Counted from the stretch's first letter, positions 1-9,191 are shown. The stretch: 64,000 nucleotides of DNA from Mesorhizobium sp. M1B.F.Ca.ET.045.04.1.1 (GCF_003952465.1 NZ_CP034448.1:5185001-5249000); one strand, 5' to 3'. Numbers and translations: made by a program. The notes: generated by a model from the sequence alone, not told the origin.

Positions 1-3000
1 CGATGATGATCGTTGCGCCGCCACGGAACCAGAAGAAGCCGTCACCCTTGTTCACGCCCTGCGGCGCCGGCGTGCCGTCGAAAGCGATCGGAAGCCGCTG
101 CTGGATGACGGCGACGACCTCGACGCGGAACGAGCCGTCCGGCTCGACGCGCCGCGTCGGGCGAACGCTGTAGATGTCGAAGGTCGTCTCGCCCTTCTTC
201 GGCTGGTGCATGACCGTGCCGTCGTCATTGTAGCGCGGCAGATCGGGAAGCAGGCCGAATTGCTTGTAGAGGTCGGGATCGGACGCGAAAGCCTTGTGCA
301 TCGCCTTCCAGAGCGCATAGCGGTTCTTGTCGTTGAGGGCGAAGATCTCGGAGCGCTTCAGTTTCTGGTTCCAGCCGAGGTCGATCTTGCTCAGCAGCCC
401 CTTCAGCCAGGGTGGCGAAGGATCCTCCGGCGCGCTCCAGGCGAGCGTCTCTTCCGAAATAGTGCGCACGTCGCGCGGCAGGAGCTTCCATTTGCGGAAG
501 GATTCCAGGAATGCCAGGCGATAGTGCAGAGGATCGTCGGGATAGGCGTCGCGGTCGGCTGTGATCAGCGCCCGCAGATATTCGCCGAAGGTGATGTCGA
601 CGGCGGGGCAATAATCGAGCGCCCGGATGCACATGGTCAGCATCTGACTGGCGGTCTTGGCGACTTCGTCTGTAAGGCGCTCGACGAGGCTCGGATGCAA
701 CGTGCCCGCCGGCAGGATGCCGGTACCGCCGGTGGCAAGCTGGATCAGATCGTCGGTGCGGCGGTCGGCGATGGCGATGAACGCCTGGTAGACGGCGAAG
801 ACGAGGATGGAGCCGCGGTCGTGCGCCTCGACGGTCTTGTCGTAATCGAGGGCGGCCATGCCGGCGCCGCCATATTCGCGCAAAGGTCCGGCCCTGCCGC
901 TGCCCTCGCCGAACTGCTTGGCGATGCCGGACAGTAGCGAGGCCGCCGACAACTCACCCCTCGCCTTGCCGATCTCGAAATTCACCAACTCCTTCAGCGT
1001 AAAATGCTGGAACAGCGCCACGATGTCGGCAAAGGCCTCATGGAACGCCGGAACGTCCGGATTCGACGCCTCCTGGAAGCGGCGATGCAGTCCGTCGAGC
1101 AGCGCATGCGACATCTCATGCGCGATGATGTCGCTGGAGAGGCACGAAAACACCGTCGTCCCGGGCGTGGTGACATCTCCTTCATTGCCGGTTGCCGGGA
1201 AATAGCCGAACAGCAGCGCCTTCTTTTCCGGGCTGTAATAGGCGTTCTCGGCGCGCAGCGCATGCGGATAGATGCGCAGGCGCGGCACATAATGCGCCTT
1301 CACCGTCATGTCGCCGGCGCGGCCGGGAGTTTGCGAATAGTGCGGCGCCCATAGCGCCCGCCGCCCCAGCGCGCGCTCGAAATGGCCGATCGTGGTCATG
1401 GCGACAGCGTAGACCATCTGCTGGTGGAATTTCGGATTGCCTTCCGAGGGCGGCAGGCCGTCCTGCGCCAAGAGCACCTTGTCGTTGAGGTCGACCGGAT
1501 CGTAGATGCGGTTCGATGCCGGATCGACATCGACCACTTCGAGATATTCGCCGATCGGGCCCGGCTGCAGCGCCTTGTCGGCCGACGGTTCGTCGTCCCA
1601 GGGAACCCAGAGCGTTGCCTGGTAGACCGACACCGAGTCCAATCGCTTGGCGACCGAAGGGTCGAGCGCGTAGATGCGCAGGCGCCGCTGTGGCGGCGGC
1701 AACGGACGCGGCTTGCGCTTGATCGGCGCCGGGCTTGCTGCCGGAGCGGCGGCCGGCACCGGCTTGGCGCCGGCCCTGCCCAGCACGTCCTCGAGAAAGG
1801 CCCTGAGCGGCTTCGACGGATTGCCCTGGTCCAGGGCGGCTTCGAGATAGCGGTTGCGCGCCGCGGCCGAGATGGCGGCCGGGTCGCCGTCCGGATCGGC
1901 GATCGCCTCGTCGACTGCGGCCGTGCTTTGCGTCATCTGCATCAGCTCCAGCGCCAGCATCCTTTGCCGTTGCAATGCCACGGACGACTGTGCGGCAAGC
2001 GAATTGCCCCCGGTCAAGAAATCGAGCCAGCTCCACGTATAAGTCGCCCGCGGCAGTTTCTGCAGCAGGCTTTCCGCCGGTGGGGCGACCGCCAGCGCGT
2101 CGAAGGCGCGCACCACGCCCTGCCCGATCTTCTCCAGCGCCTCGGCGGCGTTCATCTTCAGCGTCGATTTCTGCGCTGCCTTGAACAGCGCGAAGCGCAC
2201 GGCCTCGATGCGCATCCAGGGTTGCGAATAGGTCTTCACGACGTCCCAGTGCTCGGCCAGCCAAAGCGCGGCCGCGGCGGCGACCTGCGGCGTCGCCGCA
2301 GAGGTGCCGTTGCCGTCCATGTCGACGATCTTGGCGCAATCGATCTCCGCCCAGGGCACGTTGGGCGTGTAGGCGCCGAGCGCCGTCTTCATCTTCGATG
2401 GCGGGCCGTAATTGCCCTGCATGGTGCCGAAATCGAGCCCGGTATAGGCGCGGCCGTCACCCATCACGCCGCATGCGGCCAAGACACGGTTGTAGCGGGC
2501 TGGATAGACGATGCTGCGCGGCGTGATGGCAAAATTGTTGCCGGCCGCGGTGACCATCACCAGGCCATGGTCGTAGGCGAGATTGACGGCATCGACCAGG
2601 GCCTGTGAGGTAAGACCACCCATGCTCATCGACAGCACCTGCGCGCCTTGCTGGCGCGCATAGTCGATCCCCTGCACCATGGTGCCCGTGGTCAGGCGGA
2701 CCACCCAGTCTGCGATGCGCACTGGAAGGATCTTCGCTTGCGGAGCACCGCCGACGAAGTCGGTGAAGCCCGGCCAATGTGGCGACGTGCCGTCGAGCTT
2801 GTTGCCGGCAAGCAGGCTGAGCGTGCCGGTGCCGTGGCCGCGATTGCTGGTGAGTGTGCCGGCAGGCGCATGATCGGTCGCATTGTCCGGCCCAGTGCCA
2901 TCGTCGACGAAATTGCGCTGCTTGGCCGTGAGAAGCCCGGCCGGCACGGTGCGGTGGCCCGGATCGAAGCCGGTATCGAGATGGGCAATGGTGATATTGG

Positions 3001-3478
3001 CCTGCTTGGCGCCGGCCTTGCTGCGGGCAGCGGCGAACTGGCTGAAGGACGGCCCCGCGTTCCAGGCAACCACGCCAGGCACCGTCGCCTGCCTGCCGCT
3101 CGGGTCCTGATCGTCGAAGGCGCAGACAGGGCTGGCGCTCGCCGCCATGCCGCGGTCGCCGCTGCCGTTCTTGTAGTCCCATTGCTGAACGATGTCGGGC
3201 TCGATCGCTAGGACATCGGCGTCGGCAATCGCGACATCTCCGCCGCGAGCCACCAGTTCGTGGGCGTCGTCCCAGGGATTGTCCGAGTCCGCGGCCCTGG
3301 CGGAAAGCCGCAGCCAGGTCGCGCCCCGGTCCGTTGCTGCCCCGAAGTCGGCGCCGGAAGCACCTGGCGGCACAGTCAGGATCGGTTCGGCGTCGATCCT
3401 TCCGATACCAAGCGACCGGCTTTTGGCCGCAAACCCGGCGCCGTCGCCGCGAACCTTGACAAGGAGACTCCTCGCCAT
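1..3478 (-). CDS. S8 subtilisin-like protease fused to an HExxH metallopeptidase-like domain (3' end outside window)
   Basis: One frame stays open from an ATG at 3478 to the left edge, giving about 1159 residues with no stop reached. A strong GAGGAGGGG ribosome site precedes the ATG. The first half is a subtilisin (S8) domain with the whole triad visible: Asp168 in HLDTGFD, His215 in RGHGTGT and Ser393 in GNGTSAATP. After a Pro-rich linker (around residue 540) comes a second domain with HEMSH at 787-791 and HEAFADI at 813-819. Their spacing resembles the zinc ligands of thermolysin-like (M4) gluzincins, with Glu814 as the likely third ligand. No obvious signal peptide is seen, so the protein may act in the cytoplasm or leave by an unusual route. 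The subtilisin half is certain; the metalloprotease assignment rests on the two motifs. It is divergent from the CRP-like gene, with a perfect CRP box between them. Confidence 0.85.
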   Translation of the reverse strand, partial: MARSLLVKVRGDGAGFAAKSRSLGIGRIDAEPILTVPPGASGADFGAATDRGATWLRLSARAADSDNPWDDAHELVARGGDVAIADADVLAIEPDIVQQWDYKNGSGDRGMAASASPVCAFDDQDPSGRQATVPGVVAWNAGPSFSQFAAARSKAGAKQANITIAHLDTGFDPGHRTVPAGLLTAKQRNFVDDGTGPDNATDHAPAGTLTSNRGHGTGTLSLLAGNKLDGTSPHWPGFTDFVGGAPQAKILPVRIADWVVRLTTGTMVQGIDYARQQGAQVLSMSMGGLTSQALVDAVNLAYDHGLVMVTAAGNNFAITPRSIVYPARYNRVLAACGVMGDGRAYTGLDFGTMQGNYGPPSKMKTALGAYTPNVPWAEIDCAKIVDMDGNGTSAATPQVAAAAALWLAEHWDVVKTYSQPWMRIEAVRFALFKAAQKSTLKMNAAEALEKIGQGVVRAFDALAVAPPAESLLQKLPRATYTWSWLDFLTGGNSLAAQSSVALQRQRMLALELMQMTQSTAAVDEAIADPDGDPAAISAAARNRYLEAALDQGNPSKPLRAFLEDVLGRAGAKPVPAAAPAASPAPIKRKPRPLPPPQRRLRIYALDPSVAKRLDSVSVYQATLWVPWDDEPSADKALQPGPIGEYLEVVDVDPASNRIYDPVDLNDKVLLAQDGLPPSEGNPKFHQQMVYAVAMTTIGHFERALGRRALWAPHYSQTPGRAGDMTVKAHYVPRLRIYPHALRAENAYYSPEKKALLFGYFPATGNEGDVTTPGTTVFSCLSSDIIAHEMSHALLDGLHRRFQEASNPDVPAFHEAFADIVALFQHFTLKELVNFEIGKARGELSAASLLSGIAKQFGEGSGRAGPLREYGGAGMAALDYDKTVEAHDRGSILVFAVYQAFIAIADRRTDDLIQLATGGTGILPAGTLHPSLVERLTDEVAKTASQMLTMCIRALDYCPAVDITFGEYLRALITADRDAYPDDPLHYRLAFLESFRKWKLLPRDVRTISEETLAWSAPEDPSPPWLKGLLSKIDLGWNQKLKRSEIFALNDKNRYALWKAMHKAFASDPDLYKQFGLLPDLPRYNDDGTVMHQPKKGETTFDIYSVRPTRRVEPDGSFRVEVVAVIQQRLPIAFDGTPAPQGVNKGDGFFWFRGGATIII

Positions 3479-4090
3479 GGCATGCCCCTCCTCGGAAGTT
3501 GAAACCATGGCGTGAGCTGCCAATCCCAGTCAAGCCAAGTCCCAAACCATGCTTCGATCGTTCTGTTTGTTTGCCAACTAGGAAACCGGCCGATTCCGTT
3601 TCGGCTTCGGCACAATTATGCTCGGTGTCTGAAACATGCATGCGACGAATGACAATCGCGCCGGCCGGTAGGCGCTTCTGTGACCACCTTCACATACGCC
3701 GCGCGAGCTTCACGCACAGATATCGCACCGGGTAGCACTGGCTTCTGCTTCAACGCACGGGCTCGAATGGCTTCCGGGCCTGAAAATGGGTCGGTCCTCG
3801 GCAGGGAATTTCGATCACCTAGCCATTTTCAGATTTGCTGTCTGCGCGCGTCGGTCACCTCCCGCCACGCGCGCGGACGGCGTTTCAAAGATCGGTCCGC
3901 GTCCGCCAGCGCGCTCCGATTCTCATTGCAAGGGAAGTCGCCGGCTAATTTGATGCCTGCGACACACGTCTGGCGCTCGATCTTGACCAAAGGCCATCGT
4001 GCTGCCGTGACCGCCACGAAAGGAGACCAGGCCTTGATCGAGCACGCACTTGTCATACAATTTCCGCTCAACGAGAGGCGGAATCGCATC
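3479..4090. other. 612-bp divergent intergenic region between the protease and CRP-like genes
   Basis: No convincing gene is present. The regulator frame can be read back to 3680, but this stretch lacks a ribosome site and reads as low-complexity basic sequence. The region holds a perfect CRP-type box at 3679-3694 and is less GC-rich around 3540-3670, which fits promoters for both flanking genes. Confidence 0.6.
3679..3694. promoter_or_regulatory. Perfect CRP-type operator TGTGA-N6-TCACA
   Basis: The sequence is TGTGACCACCTTCACA, an exact match to both half-sites of the enterobacterial CRP consensus. It lies about 200 bp upstream of the protease ATG and about 400 bp upstream of the ATG of the CRP-like regulator. 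It could control either gene. One such match is expected only about 0.06 times in 64 kb of random sequence, and the window has two, both in this locus. Confidence 0.7.
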
Positions 4091-4777
4091 ATGTCGACAG
4101 CCGGCGTAGACGACCGGGGCGCCGTGCCGCGCCTGGCACGGATCGATCCGCGTCAGTTCGATCTGCTGTTCGGCGGCTGCAAGGTCGAACGCTATGCCGC
4201 GGGTCAGCACCTGTTCGTGCAGGAGGACGCTTCCGACCGCATCTATGGCGTGATGAACGGCACCGTCGAAATCTCGCTCTATTCGCCGGGCGGACAGAAG
4301 CTGGTGGCCAATATCGAGCTCTCGCGTAGCCTTGTCGGCGAGATCGGCGCCTTGGACGGACGCCCGCGAACGGCAACCGCGATCTGCCTCACCGCGTGCG
4401 AGCTGGTTTCTCTCAGCCGAACGCAACTCTTTGATCGCATTGAAAAAAATCCGCCGTTGGCGCGTGCCATGATCGAACTTCTGTGCACGCGGCTGCGCTG
4501 GGTCAGCGGCGAGCTCGGCGACCAGGCCTTCTTCGGCATCGAGGCCCGGCTGGCGAAGCGGCTGGTGTTCCTCAGCAGTGTCATGGCCGACGCGGCCGGA
4601 TGGATCCCGATCTCGCAATCGGAGCTCGGCGAGTTCCTCGGCGCGACTCGCGAATCCGTCAACAAGACGCTCAACGACTGGCGCAATCGGCATATGATCG
4701 CCATCAGGCGCGGCGGGCTGCGCATCACCAACGCCGCCGCGCTGAACCAGATCGCCGAATCGCAGGACGACGACTGA
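4091..4777 (+). CDS. Crp/Fnr-family transcriptional regulator, CRP-like
   Basis: This is a 228-residue regulator with an N-terminal cyclic-nucleotide-binding beta-barrel, a dimerisation helix and a C-terminal winged helix-turn-helix. The phosphate-binding cassette GEIGALDGRPRTA (83-95) keeps the Glu and the Arg-Thr pair used by CRP-type proteins to hold cAMP. The recognition helix (about 184-194) reads GATRESVNKTL. Its Arg187-Glu188 align with the CRP residues that read TGTGA, while Lys192 replaces the third CRP arginine. The Cys residues typical of an Fnr iron-sulfur cluster are absent. The ATG at 4091 was chosen over upstream in-frame starts because GAGAGGCG lies just before it. The gene converges on the P450-DyP gene with only 17 bp between the stops. 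It is the likely reader of the two CRP boxes in this locus; ligand binding is inferred, not shown. Confidence 0.85.
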   Translation: MSTAGVDDRGAVPRLARIDPRQFDLLFGGCKVERYAAGQHLFVQEDASDRIYGVMNGTVEISLYSPGGQKLVANIELSRSLVGEIGALDGRPRTATAICLTACELVSLSRTQLFDRIEKNPPLARAMIELLCTRLRWVSGELGDQAFFGIEARLAKRLVFLSSVMADAAGWIPISQSELGEFLGATRESVNKTLNDWRNRHMIAIRRGGLRITNAAALNQIAESQDDD

Positions 4778-4794
4778 GCGATTTTTGGCCCGAA

Positions 4795-7700
4795 TCAAAG
4801 CCGCGAAATCAGGTAGCGCAGCGCGGACCGGCTCGGCATGAAGAAGTAACCGCCGCCCTTCGTGGTAACGAATTGTGGCATGTCCTTAAGCACAGTGACC
4901 TTTTCCCAGGACGGAATCGAGAACCGGCCGCCGCCGTCGCGCGCGCCGATCGTCGGATCCTTTTCGCCGACAAGCCCCTGGAACGAGCTCGACGAGACCC
5001 AGGTCTGCTGGATGAATTCGTACTGACGTTCGATGTCGGCGTTGAGGCACATGAAGAGAAGCCCCTTCTCGACCTTCCCGCTCCGGCCCTTCTTCTCGTA
5101 GGTGCGGCCGACGCGCAGGATGCGATGGCGCTTGCCGATCCTGATCTGCGTCTCGCGGTCCTCGCCGAGCGAATCGCGCGGATTGGAGCGGCGTATGTGC
5201 GAGCCGAGCGGGCAGCGATGCCCTTGCGGGTCCTCGGCGCCAAGCGCGAAATCGTTGTCGACGCCGCGGCCGGGGCGGCCATCGGGGTTGCGCACCAGCG
5301 AGCTGCCGTCCTGCCAGCGCCCGAGCATCTTGGCCGCCACCCAGCGCGGCGTGATGGCGTCGTCGCCGGTCTCGTGCGCAGCCCGCGCGGCGGCGTGCTT
5401 GCAGTAGTCGTTGAACAGCTCGACATGCTGCTCGAATTGACGCACGACGAGGAACGAGCCGTTGCGGCCAAAATCGCGCGGCGGTGGAGGCTGGCCGGGG
5501 ATCTGCCGGTTCCGCCGCACCTGCGACAGGATGCCGGTGCGATCCTGCGCTGCCTCGACTGAGGGCGAGGCTGGATAGAATCCGTGCTCGTCGCGATAGC
5601 CGAACAGGAACTCGCCGGGCGCGACCAGATGCATCGGCGCGGCGCCCTTGTTGGCGCGCGACGTGCCCCTGACGATCGGCTGCGAGACACCGTCGGCAAA
5701 GCCGAAATGTTCATAGGCGCGCGAGCGCTCCGGCTTGCCGCTGTTGCCGGCATGCTGGGATTTCGCGCCGTCCCTTTTCGGCGAGCGGTTCACGACGAGC
5801 GGCAGCTCGGCGACGATTTTCATCCCGGCGCCCGTCGTCTTCCGCTTTGTCGTCGTGATCTCTCCCTTGAGAGCCGCCGGCTCTTCGGCGTAGCAGATGA
5901 CGACCGCGTCGACCGGCGTCTTGGCCGAGCCCCACTGCCATTTGTCGGCCGCGTCCGGGCCGGTATCGTCGAGGATGCGGCTACGCTCGGGATTGCCCAT
6001 GCCGTGGCGAAAGGCCGCTGGAAATGTGTCCAGCGGATCGTCGTCGACGCCACCTGCCAGCCCGAGACGGCGAAGGCCGTCGGGACCGAAAGCCACCGTC
6101 ATGGCTCGTCCGGCAGGCACGCCGTCGCCGAAACTCGTTTTGTCGATGACGAAGTCCAGCCATGCTTTGCGTTGCATTGCCGGCAGATCTTCGGGCACCC
6201 GGATCGCCAGCATATGCGCGTAGCCGAGCGCGCCGAACGGACCGAAGAAGATGGATTGGATCTCGCCCGCTTCCAGCTCTTCGAGAGGCGAAGGCGCCGG
6301 TTCACGGCTGGCGGTTTCCGCCGGCCTTGCCTGCGGCCGCTGCAACGAGCCGAACAGGCTCACCCAGTCGCGCGCCTCGTTGCCGGTGGCCGAAGCGATG
6401 CCGCGCCTGATCCTGGAGTTGATGCGGATGCGCGTGGTGTTGAGATGGGGATAGGCGGAGTACCAGAACAGCGTCGGCACCTGCTGGCGCCGCGCCCAGC
6501 GCTTGAAGCGGTCGCCGTCGCGCGCGCCGTCGAGGAAAAGCCAGCGCGTGCGCGGATAACCGTCGGTGTTGCTCCACATCCCGGTCAGGCCTTCCGAAGC
6601 CTTGGCGATGAAGTCCTCCAGATAGCTTTCCCAACTGCCGCCGTAGTTGGAGAAGAACATCAGCCTGTCGGTGCCCGGCAGCAGCACCCAGCGGGCGAAG
6701 TGAATGGTGTTGATGGTGGCAAGGAATCCCGGCTTGAACACTTTCTGCGCCGATATCGAGATCAGGTAGAAGGAAAGCCTCAGTGCCAGCCGCCGCAAGG
6801 TGCCGGCCTTCATCGTCGAGATCGCGGTCAGATGGTTCTGCGCGCAGTGGTCCTCATTGGCGAGGATCCTGTCCAGGGCGCCGATGTGGACCGGGGTGTT
6901 CTGCGGTCTGTCCTTGTCCTCGAGGCGCCGCAGGCCCAGGAAGCACAAGCCGACGAACAGCAGGGCGATAGCCAGCAGTCCCAGCACCGCCAGCAGAAGC
7001 GCGGTGCCGGCAATTGCGATGTTGGTGAAGGTGATGCCGTGGAGGTTGCCGAACACAAGCACGTAGATCATGCGCCAGAAGGCAAGCACGACGATCGCGA
7101 CTGTGGCGAGCATAGCCGGCGCAAGCAGCGTCGTCGTCAAGGCCCGCCACCAGCGGCCCGGCGGCCGCTCGAGCAGGCTTTCGGCCGGCTCGAAGGCCCA
7201 GCCGAACTGTCCCAGCAACTGGGCATGCCGGCGCGCCTCGGTAATCACCGCAAGGGCGTTGCCGGTACCGGCGCGCGGCTTTTCGACGATCTCGCGCACA
7301 CTGTCGGCAAGCTCGGCCTCGGCCAGGATGCGGCGCACCGAATGGCCGGGCGTGCCCGAAAAAACCAACCCTGCCGTGCTGCCGAAGGACGGCGATATTT
7401 CGATGTGATGCTTCTTCAGGAAGCCGGCAAGCGAGCCGCCGTCGGACAGACCGCAAACGTCCCTGAAGATCGGCCGCAGCCGGTGGCCTATGGCCAGCGT
7501 GACGGCGCCGATCACATCGTCGGCGCTGCCGTCGCCGGAGATTTCGAACACGAGCGCCCCGGTATCGAGGCCCGATTTCTCGTCCTTTCCGGTGGCCGCG
7601 ACTGCAAGGCTGGCGAAATGAATCGAGCCCACCTTGTCGAGCGCGCCGCCCACCTCGTCGATCGCCGGATTGCCGAGGGCGCCGACCTTGTCGCGCACGG

Positions 7701-9072
7701 CATCCAACGGCACCGCGCGCGCGATCGGGCAAACCACGGTGACCATCGACTGGCCGACTGTGCGGCAAAGCGGCGAGCGCTCGAAATCGACCTTGAGGCT
7801 CGCCGGATAGGCGCCGACATTGACCATCTTGCCGGCTCTGCCGCGCGCGCGGCTGAGCTTGGGCTTGCTGAACAGGGCACGAACGCATTCGCCGATCTGT
7901 ATGCGGGCGATCTCGGCGCCGATGCACAGGTGGATACCATGGCCGAAAACCATGTAGTCGCGGTGCGGACGCGAGGTGTCGAATTCATTTGGCCGTTGCA
8001 CGATTTCCGGATCGAACATGGCCGACAGCGTCGCCGGCATCACCACGGTTCCAGCTTTCACCAGGCGCTCGCGGCGCGAGCCCTTGCCGATGGTCGCATC
8101 GCGGGCGGTGTAGCGCCACGGGCCGACCCAGATCGGCTTGAAGCGCATGGCTTCCAGGATCGCCCGATCGAGCTTGCCGGTATCGCTTGCTGCAATGGCC
8201 GCGTCGACGGCCTGGCGGGCATCGGATCGCGACAGGATGACGTCCAGGCAATTGCCGCCGGCAAGCACGTTGGTCGGAACGAAACCGGCAATCATGCCGA
8301 GCATGATCGAATGGATGTCGGGCCGCGACAGGCGCCCCTGATCCATGAGCGCGACGAGGCGGGCCAGCGGCCGGCCGTCCTTCCCTCCCTTGTCCCTGAC
8401 CGCGGCGATCGAGCGCTCGATGACCTTGATCAGGCGATCGCCGCCGACGACCGCGAGCTGGCGCGTTGTCGGGTTCGCGGTCGGATCTGAAAAGAACAGC
8501 GCGCTCAGCGCAATCGACCAATCGGCAAACTCGGTTTCGTCGTCGATCTCGAGACCGAAATAGTCGCGGCAGATTCGCACCGGCACAATTTTCATCAGCC
8601 CGGCGATGGCGTCGAAGCCCGGGCTGGCTCTGGTCATGATGTCGCGTGAATGACGCTCCGCGATCGGCCTGACGGCGGCTTCGACTTCCGCTGGCGGAAA
8701 GGCGCTCAGCACGGCCGACTTCATCTGCCGGTAGGCAGCCCCGTCCTGCATGCCGAGGATGAAGTTCGAACCCCTGGCCAGTTCCGCCATTTCCGGACCG
8801 TAGGGCGTTTCGAACTCGTCGCCGCGCTCCAATATGTCGCGCACGTCGACGCCCTTGGTGACGAGCAGGAAATTGCCGAAGGCCAGGTTCGGCCAAAAAC
8901 GGCGCAGCAGCGCCAGCAACCAGCGCGGATCGCTTAGAAAGAACCCGGCGATGCGGGAGGCAATACCATCCCTGGCGCGAAGCCGGTTGATATCGAACGA
9001 CGGCATCTCGACGACAGGGCGCTGGCTCTTCTGGGCCGCGCGGACAGCAGCGAAATACTTCAACTTGATCAT
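4795..9072 (-). CDS. Cytochrome P450-DyP-type peroxidase fusion protein with membrane-anchored middle region
   Basis: This is a 1425-residue, two-haem fusion. Residues about 1-420 are a cytochrome P450: ExxR is EAMR at 307-310 and the haem-thiolate motif is FGHGIHLCIG with Cys383. The I-helix reads AGFVPTN and lacks the usual acidic residue before Thr, which hints at peroxide-driven or isomerase chemistry rather than O2 activation. The middle region (about 430-900) has two similar IHFA-containing units near 480 and 790, the second ending in FFSNYGGSWESYLEDF, separated by two hydrophobic segments at about 640-715. Residues about 930-1425 are a DyP peroxidase with GFADG (Asp1127), proximal haem His1292 in CPLGSHIRRSNPR and distal Arg1320. 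All catalytic residues of both haem domains are present. The start is the ATG at 9072; an in-frame TTG at 9099 is possible. A perfect CRP box lies 80 bp upstream. The substrate is unknown; lipid hydroperoxide chemistry is a guess. Confidence 0.88.
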   Translation of the reverse strand: MIKLKYFAAVRAAQKSQRPVVEMPSFDINRLRARDGIASRIAGFFLSDPRWLLALLRRFWPNLAFGNFLLVTKGVDVRDILERGDEFETPYGPEMAELARGSNFILGMQDGAAYRQMKSAVLSAFPPAEVEAAVRPIAERHSRDIMTRASPGFDAIAGLMKIVPVRICRDYFGLEIDDETEFADWSIALSALFFSDPTANPTTRQLAVVGGDRLIKVIERSIAAVRDKGGKDGRPLARLVALMDQGRLSRPDIHSIMLGMIAGFVPTNVLAGGNCLDVILSRSDARQAVDAAIAASDTGKLDRAILEAMRFKPIWVGPWRYTARDATIGKGSRRERLVKAGTVVMPATLSAMFDPEIVQRPNEFDTSRPHRDYMVFGHGIHLCIGAEIARIQIGECVRALFSKPKLSRARGRAGKMVNVGAYPASLKVDFERSPLCRTVGQSMVTVVCPIARAVPLDAVRDKVGALGNPAIDEVGGALDKVGSIHFASLAVAATGKDEKSGLDTGALVFEISGDGSADDVIGAVTLAIGHRLRPIFRDVCGLSDGGSLAGFLKKHHIEISPSFGSTAGLVFSGTPGHSVRRILAEAELADSVREIVEKPRAGTGNALAVITEARRHAQLLGQFGWAFEPAESLLERPPGRWWRALTTTLLAPAMLATVAIVVLAFWRMIYVLVFGNLHGITFTNIAIAGTALLLAVLGLLAIALLFVGLCFLGLRRLEDKDRPQNTPVHIGALDRILANEDHCAQNHLTAISTMKAGTLRRLALRLSFYLISISAQKVFKPGFLATINTIHFARWVLLPGTDRLMFFSNYGGSWESYLEDFIAKASEGLTGMWSNTDGYPRTRWLFLDGARDGDRFKRWARRQQVPTLFWYSAYPHLNTTRIRINSRIRRGIASATGNEARDWVSLFGSLQRPQARPAETASREPAPSPLEELEAGEIQSIFFGPFGALGYAHMLAIRVPEDLPAMQRKAWLDFVIDKTSFGDGVPAGRAMTVAFGPDGLRRLGLAGGVDDDPLDTFPAAFRHGMGNPERSRILDDTGPDAADKWQWGSAKTPVDAVVICYAEEPAALKGEITTTKRKTTGAGMKIVAELPLVVNRSPKRDGAKSQHAGNSGKPERSRAYEHFGFADGVSQPIVRGTSRANKGAAPMHLVAPGEFLFGYRDEHGFYPASPSVEAAQDRTGILSQVRRNRQIPGQPPPPRDFGRNGSFLVVRQFEQHVELFNDYCKHAAARAAHETGDDAITPRWVAAKMLGRWQDGSSLVRNPDGRPGRGVDNDFALGAEDPQGHRCPLGSHIRRSNPRDSLGEDRETQIRIGKRHRILRVGRTYEKKGRSGKVEKGLLFMCLNADIERQYEFIQQTWVSSSSFQGLVGEKDPTIGARDGGGRFSIPSWEKVTVLKDMPQFVTTKGGGYFFMPSRSALRYLISRL

Positions 9073-9151
9073 GCGCGTTCGAGCCCCCCGGCTGTCCAAG
9101 TCGATGCGATGCCGGCAACCTAATGGCCTAGGTTTGCATCGGTCCGGCGTA

Positions 9152-9167
9152 TGTGATTTTTTTCACA
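9152..9167. promoter_or_regulatory. Perfect CRP-type operator upstream of the P450-DyP gene
   Basis: The sequence is TGTGATTTTTTTCACA, again an exact TGTGA-N6-TCACA. It sits in the 119-bp gap between the cyclase stop and the P450-DyP start, with its centre about 87 bp before the ATG. If it acted at -41 or -61, the transcript would begin about 25-45 bp before the start codon, a normal leader length. Confidence 0.75.
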
Positions 9168-9191
9168 GTCGTCTGTCTTCGGTTCCAGCGA

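Noticed and set aside
225..3641. Several separate short frames on both strands in the first 3.6 kb
   Set aside because: All are shadows of the one long minus-strand protease frame, which is continuous from 3478 to the left edge and carries all catalytic motifs.
5584..8490. A 968-residue open frame on the plus strand opposite the P450-DyP gene
   Set aside because: It is the mirror frame of a high-GC gene. Its product is rich in Arg, Gly and Ala without any domain, while the minus strand carries two complete enzyme domains.
9073..9099. TTG at 9099 as the start of the P450-DyP gene
   Set aside because: It adds only nine residues without family support; the ATG at 9072 is the simpler choice.
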